A stretch of DNA of 64,000 bases from Bosea vestrisii (GTDB taxonomy: Bacteria; Pseudomonadota; Alphaproteobacteria; Rhizobiales; Beijerinckiaceae), in NCBI RefSeq assembly GCF_030144325.1, contig NZ_CP126307.1:2232001-2296000 (forward strand), read 5' to 3'. The notes below the pieces were generated by a model. That model worked only from the letters and a program-made list of their open reading frames with translations. It made no database searches and was not told the DNA's origin. Each line of letters begins with the position of its first letter. Position 1 is the first letter of the stretch. This document shows positions 61,003 to 64,000 of the stretch, in pieces. Made by a program: the position numbers and the translations under genes.

Positions 61003-61908
61003 ATGAGCGCCGAAACCCTGCAAGTTCCCGCCACGCCCGCAGGCGCGCCGCCGCACCCCGCCCGCGAGTTCTGGAGCTATTTCAGCGCCAATCGCGGCGC
61101 GGTCGCCGGACTGATCATCATCGCGATCGTGCTGCTCTGCGCCCTGTTTGCGCCGCTGATCGCCCCGCATCATCCCAATTTGACCAACAACGCCGTCTTC
61201 CTGAAGCCGCCATTCTGGCAGGAGGGCGGCTCGCTCTCCTACCCGCTCGGCACCGACGCGATCGGCCGCGACATCCTCTCGCGGCTCATCTACGGCGCGC
61301 GGCTCTCGCTCGTCATCGGCATCGCCGTCGTCGCCATCGCCATCGTCGTCGGCATCGTGCTCGGCCTGATCGCCGGCTTCTTCAAGGGCCTCGCCGATAT
61401 CGCCATCATGCGGGTGATGGACATCCTGATGACCATGCCGAGCCTGCTGCTCGCCATCGTCATCGTCGCGATCCTCGGCCCCGGCCTGATGAACGCGATG
61501 CTCGCCGTCGCCATCGTCGTGCTGCCGCACTATGTCCGCATCACCCGCGCCGCCGTCATCACCGAAGCCTCGAAGGACTATGTTGTCGCCGCGAAGGTCA
61601 GCGGCGCACAGACTATCAGGTTGATGTTCTCGGAGATCCTGCCGAATTGCGCCGCGCCATTGATCGTGCAGGCGACTCTCGGCGTCTCGACCGCGATCCT
61701 CGACGCAGCGGCGCTCGGCTTCCTCGGTCTCGGCGCCCAGCCGCCGACGCCTGAATGGGGCACCATGCTCGCCGACGCCCGTGAATTCGTGCTGCGCGCC
61801 TGGTGGGTCGTCACCTTCCCGGGCCTCGCCATCCTGATCACCGTGCTCGCCTTCAACCTGCTCGGCGATGGCCTGCGCGACGCCCTCGATCCCAAATTGA
61901 AGCGCTGA
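61003..61908 (+). CDS. Dipeptide ABC transporter permease (DppC-like)
   Basis: A 301-residue inner-membrane permease. It has an N-terminal cytoplasmic tail, the DppC-type lead FWSYFSANRGAVAGLIIIAI, then GTDAIGRDILSRLIYGARLS and the EAA-type loop TRAAVITEASKDYVVAAKV. About six hydrophobic segments are visible. It pairs with DppB to form the channel. The gene follows DppB by 40 bp and precedes the ATPase gene by 4 bp. Confidence 0.95.
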   Translation: MSAETLQVPATPAGAPPHPAREFWSYFSANRGAVAGLIIIAIVLLCALFAPLIAPHHPNLTNNAVFLKPPFWQEGGSLSYPLGTDAIGRDILSRLIYGARLSLVIGIAVVAIAIVVGIVLGLIAGFFKGLADIAIMRVMDILMTMPSLLLAIVIVAILGPGLMNAMLAVAIVVLPHYVRITRAAVITEASKDYVVAAKVSGAQTIRLMFSEILPNCAAPLIVQATLGVSTAILDAAALGFLGLGAQPPTPEWGTMLADAREFVLRAWWVVTFPGLAILITVLAFNLLGDGLRDALDPKLKR

Positions 61909-61912
61909 TCCC

Positions 61913-62935
61913 ATGCCCCTGCTCGAGATCGAAAACCTCAGCGTCGAATTCCCCACATCCCAGGGGCTGCTGCGCGCGGTCGACCGCATCGACTTGACCC
62001 TCGACGAGGGCGAGGTGCTCGGCGTCGTCGGCGAATCCGGTTCCGGCAAGAGCGTCACCATGCTCGCCCTGATGGGCCTCGTCGGCTACCCCGGCCGCGT
62101 CCGCGCCGACAAGCTGCGCTTTGACGGCCGCGACCTCCTGACCATGTCGCCACGCGAGCGCCGCCAGCTCACCGGCAAGGACGTGGCGATGATCTTCCAG
62201 GAGCCGAGCACCAGCCTGAACCCCTGCTTCACCATCGGCTTCCAGCTCGCCGAGACGCTGCGCAAGCATGAGGGCATGGACCGCAAGGCGGCCAAGCGCC
62301 GAGCGATCGAACTGCTCGAGCAGGTCGGCATCCCCGCCCCGGAAAGCCGCCTCAAGGCTTATCCCCACCAGCTATCAGGCGGCATGAACCAGCGCGTCAT
62401 GATCGCCATGGCGATCGCCTGCAATCCGCGCCTCTTGATCGCCGACGAGCCGACGACCGCGCTCGACGTCACCATCCAGGCGCAGATTCTCGATCTCCTG
62501 ATGTCGCTGCAACGCGAGCGTGGCATGGCGCTCGTCCTGATCACCCACAATATGGGTGTCGTCGCCGAGACCGCGCAGCGCATCATGGTGATGTATGCCG
62601 GGCAGATCATGGAGGAGCGCAAGGTCGACGCGCTCTTCTCCGCGCCGCAGCATCCCTATTCCGCCGCACTGCTCGCGGCCCTGCCGGAGCGCAGCGAGGG
62701 CGAAAGCCGGCTCGCCACCATCCCCGGCATGGTGCCCGGCCTCAACGACCGGCCGAAGGGCTGCCTGTTCAGCCCGCGCTGCGCCTACGCCACAGAGCAT
62801 TCGCGTACCGTCCAGCCCGAGCTTCGCGCCTGGCAGGACGGGCATGTCCGCTGCCACTACCCGCTCGGCGATAGCCAGCGCGAGGCGGAGCGCGCTCGCG
62901 ACGAAGCCGGCCTGACGACGGAGGCGGCACGATGA
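61913..62935 (+). CDS. Dipeptide ABC transporter ATPase (DppD-like)
   Basis: A 340-residue ATPase. Walker A is VVGESGSGKSVTMLALMGLV, the signature LSGGMNQRVMIAMAIACNP and Walker B LLIADEPTTALDV. The C-terminal oligopeptide domain has RPKGCLFSPRCAYATEHSRT, with the cysteines that bind an Fe-S cluster in some members. It overlaps the next gene by 4 bp. With DppF it forms the heterodimeric motor. Confidence 0.95.
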   Translation: MPLLEIENLSVEFPTSQGLLRAVDRIDLTLDEGEVLGVVGESGSGKSVTMLALMGLVGYPGRVRADKLRFDGRDLLTMSPRERRQLTGKDVAMIFQEPSTSLNPCFTIGFQLAETLRKHEGMDRKAAKRRAIELLEQVGIPAPESRLKAYPHQLSGGMNQRVMIAMAIACNPRLLIADEPTTALDVTIQAQILDLLMSLQRERGMALVLITHNMGVVAETAQRIMVMYAGQIMEERKVDALFSAPQHPYSAALLAALPERSEGESRLATIPGMVPGLNDRPKGCLFSPRCAYATEHSRTVQPELRAWQDGHVRCHYPLGDSQREAERARDEAGLTTEAAR

Positions 62936-63915
62936 GCAAGCCCGTCATCGAAGCCAATGAGCTGGTCCAAACCTACCAGGTCAGACAGGGTCTTTTTCGC
63001 CCGCCGGCGCAGCTGCAGGCGGTGAACAAGGTCTCCTTCGCGGTCGAAGCCGGGCGCACGCTGGCTGTCGTCGGCGAGTCTGGCTGCGGGAAATCGACGC
63101 TGGCCCGCATGGCGACGCTGATCGAAAAGCCGACATCCGGCTCTCTGATGCTCGACGGGCTCGACGCCGTCTCGCCGCCGGTAAGCGAGCGCAAGCGGCT
63201 GCGTCGCACCGTCCAGTTCGTCTTCCAGAACCCCTATGGCTCGCTCAACCCGCGCAAGAAGATCGGCACGATCCTCGAGGAGCCGCTGCTGATCAACACC
63301 GACCTCTCCAAGGCCGAGCGGACCGAGAAGGCCCGCGCCATGATGGCCAAGGTCGGCCTGCGGCCGGAGCATTACGCCCGCTATCCGCACATGTTCTCAG
63401 GCGGCCAGCGCCAGCGTATCGCGATTGCCCGCGCGCTGATCCTATCGCCCAAGGTCGTGGTGGCGGACGAGCCGGTCTCGGCGCTCGACATCTCGATCCA
63501 GGCGCAGGTCCTCAACCTGCTGGCCGATCTGCAGGACGAGCTCAAGCTCGCCTACCTCTTCATCTCGCACGATCTCAGCGTCGTCCGTCACATCGCCCAT
63601 GACGTGATGGTGATGTATCTCGGCAATGCCATCGAGCATGGCCCGAAGGAGCGCATCTACGCCCGGCCGCTCCATCCCTACACGCAAGCGCTGCTCGCCT
63701 CGACCCCGCGCGTCGGCGGCGACAAGCGCGAGCGGATCGTGCTGCGCGGCGAATTGCCCTCGCCACTCAACCCGCCGACGGGCTGCGTCTTCTCGACCCG
63801 TTGCCCCTTCGTGACCGATCGTTGCCGCACCGAGCGCCCGCAAAAGCGCGAGATCGACAGCCGGCAGGTCGCCTGCCACTACGCCGAGACTTTCTTGGCC
63901 AAGGCGGCCGCCTGA
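62932..63915 (+). CDS. Dipeptide ABC transporter ATPase (DppF-like)
   Basis: A 327-residue ATPase. Walker A is VVGESGCGKSTLARMATLIE, Q-loop FQNPYGSLNPRKKIGTILE, signature FSGGQRQRIAIARALILSP and Walker B VVVADEPVSALDI. The C-terminal domain ends with PTGCVFSTRCPFVTDRCRTE, again with the family cysteines. It is the last gene of the importer operon; a strong hairpin follows directly. Confidence 0.95.
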   Translation: MSKPVIEANELVQTYQVRQGLFRPPAQLQAVNKVSFAVEAGRTLAVVGESGCGKSTLARMATLIEKPTSGSLMLDGLDAVSPPVSERKRLRRTVQFVFQNPYGSLNPRKKIGTILEEPLLINTDLSKAERTEKARAMMAKVGLRPEHYARYPHMFSGGQRQRIAIARALILSPKVVVADEPVSALDISIQAQVLNLLADLQDELKLAYLFISHDLSVVRHIAHDVMVMYLGNAIEHGPKERIYARPLHPYTQALLASTPRVGGDKRERIVLRGELPSPLNPPTGCVFSTRCPFVTDRCRTERPQKREIDSRQVACHYAETFLAKAAA

Positions 63916-63916
63916 A

Positions 63917-63943
63917 CGATCAGCCTGCGACGCAGGCTGATCG
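63917..63943 (+). terminator. Perfect hairpin at the end of the importer operon
   Basis: Two 13-bp arms, CGATCAGCCTGCG and CGCAGGCTGATCG, flank one base, starting 2 bp after the DppF stop. The stem is very stable, but no T-run follows, so it may act with Rho, end transcription from both sides, or protect the 3' end. Confidence 0.55.
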
Positions 63944-64000
63944 GAGAGCTGTCGACGTCCCGCGAAGGTGCCTGCTCACGCCACTTTGGCGATCAGCGGC

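Noticed and set aside
63976..64000. Possible 3' end of a minus-strand gene at the right edge (reading PLIAKVA then stop)
   Set aside because: Only seven codons are visible, too few to support a gene call.
1..64000. CRISPR array, prophage or integrative element
   Set aside because: No regularly spaced direct repeats, cas genes, integrase, terminase or capsid genes are visible; the DUF2793 gene is alone.

Overview
The window is GC-rich alphaproteobacterial chromosome. The codon usage, an Omp25-type barrel protein, an argB gene followed by a HAD nucleotidase, and many extragenic palindromes with GTCAT...ATGAC ends suggest the Hyphomicrobiales. Bosea or a close relative is my guess; this is inference, not a database result. 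No tRNA, rRNA, CRISPR array, integrase or transposase is visible, and no gene-free gap exceeds about 300 bp.

Positions 1-32.4 kb form a surface-polysaccharide locus built from blocks on alternating strands. Plus-strand genes encode a WbpE-like sugar aminotransferase (cut by the window edge), four GT4 glycosyltransferases, a Wzm/Wzt ABC exporter whose ATPase has a glycan-binding C-terminal domain, a NodB-fold deacetylase-like protein, a very large polytopic protein, and a HisH/HisF/WbpG set. The last three, with WbpE, point to an acetamidino-substituted diamino-uronic acid in the glycan. Minus-strand genes encode a DPM1-like GT2; a four-gene block with 4-bp overlaps (methyltransferase, flippase-like, GT-C-like membrane protein, GNAT); and a long block of F420-hydrogenase-beta-like protein, second flippase-like protein, pyruvyltransferase, methyltransferase, YdcF-like protein, asparagine synthase-like amidotransferase, a phage-tail-like DUF2793 protein, and a carbamoyltransferase with its two small partners (DUF5989 and SxtJ-like).

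Positions 32.6-41.3 kb look like a catabolic island. A GntR/FCD regulator and an SDR are divergent from a branched-chain-type ABC importer in which LivM, LivG and LivF are fused into one protein. A CRYL1-like hydroxyacid dehydrogenase and a BKACE (DUF849) beta-keto acid cleavage enzyme follow. A perfect 12-bp palindrome lies in the divergent promoter. The unit probably imports a hydroxy-acid compound, oxidises it to a beta-keto acid and cleaves it.

Positions 41.3-53.7 kb carry a CPA1 antiporter, Tam, an SDR with a divergent LysR, an autoregulated-looking TetR operon, an orphan alpha-oxoamine synthase coupled to an M20 hydrolase with a divergent AraC regulator, an outer-membrane barrel, YihY, DUF423 and ArgB. 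Positions 53.9-63.9 kb carry a HAD nucleotidase, an 8-oxoguanine-deaminase-like amidohydrolase, and a Dpp/Opp-type importer with two tandem binding proteins.

Four genes are broken by single-base indels whose repair restores a convincing protein: the 1098-codon membrane protein (two compensating indels), a GFA/DUF6151-like gene, the 8-oxoguanine deaminase and the DppB permease. The pattern, partly in homopolymers, looks more like sequencing error than decay, but cannot be decided from this sequence.
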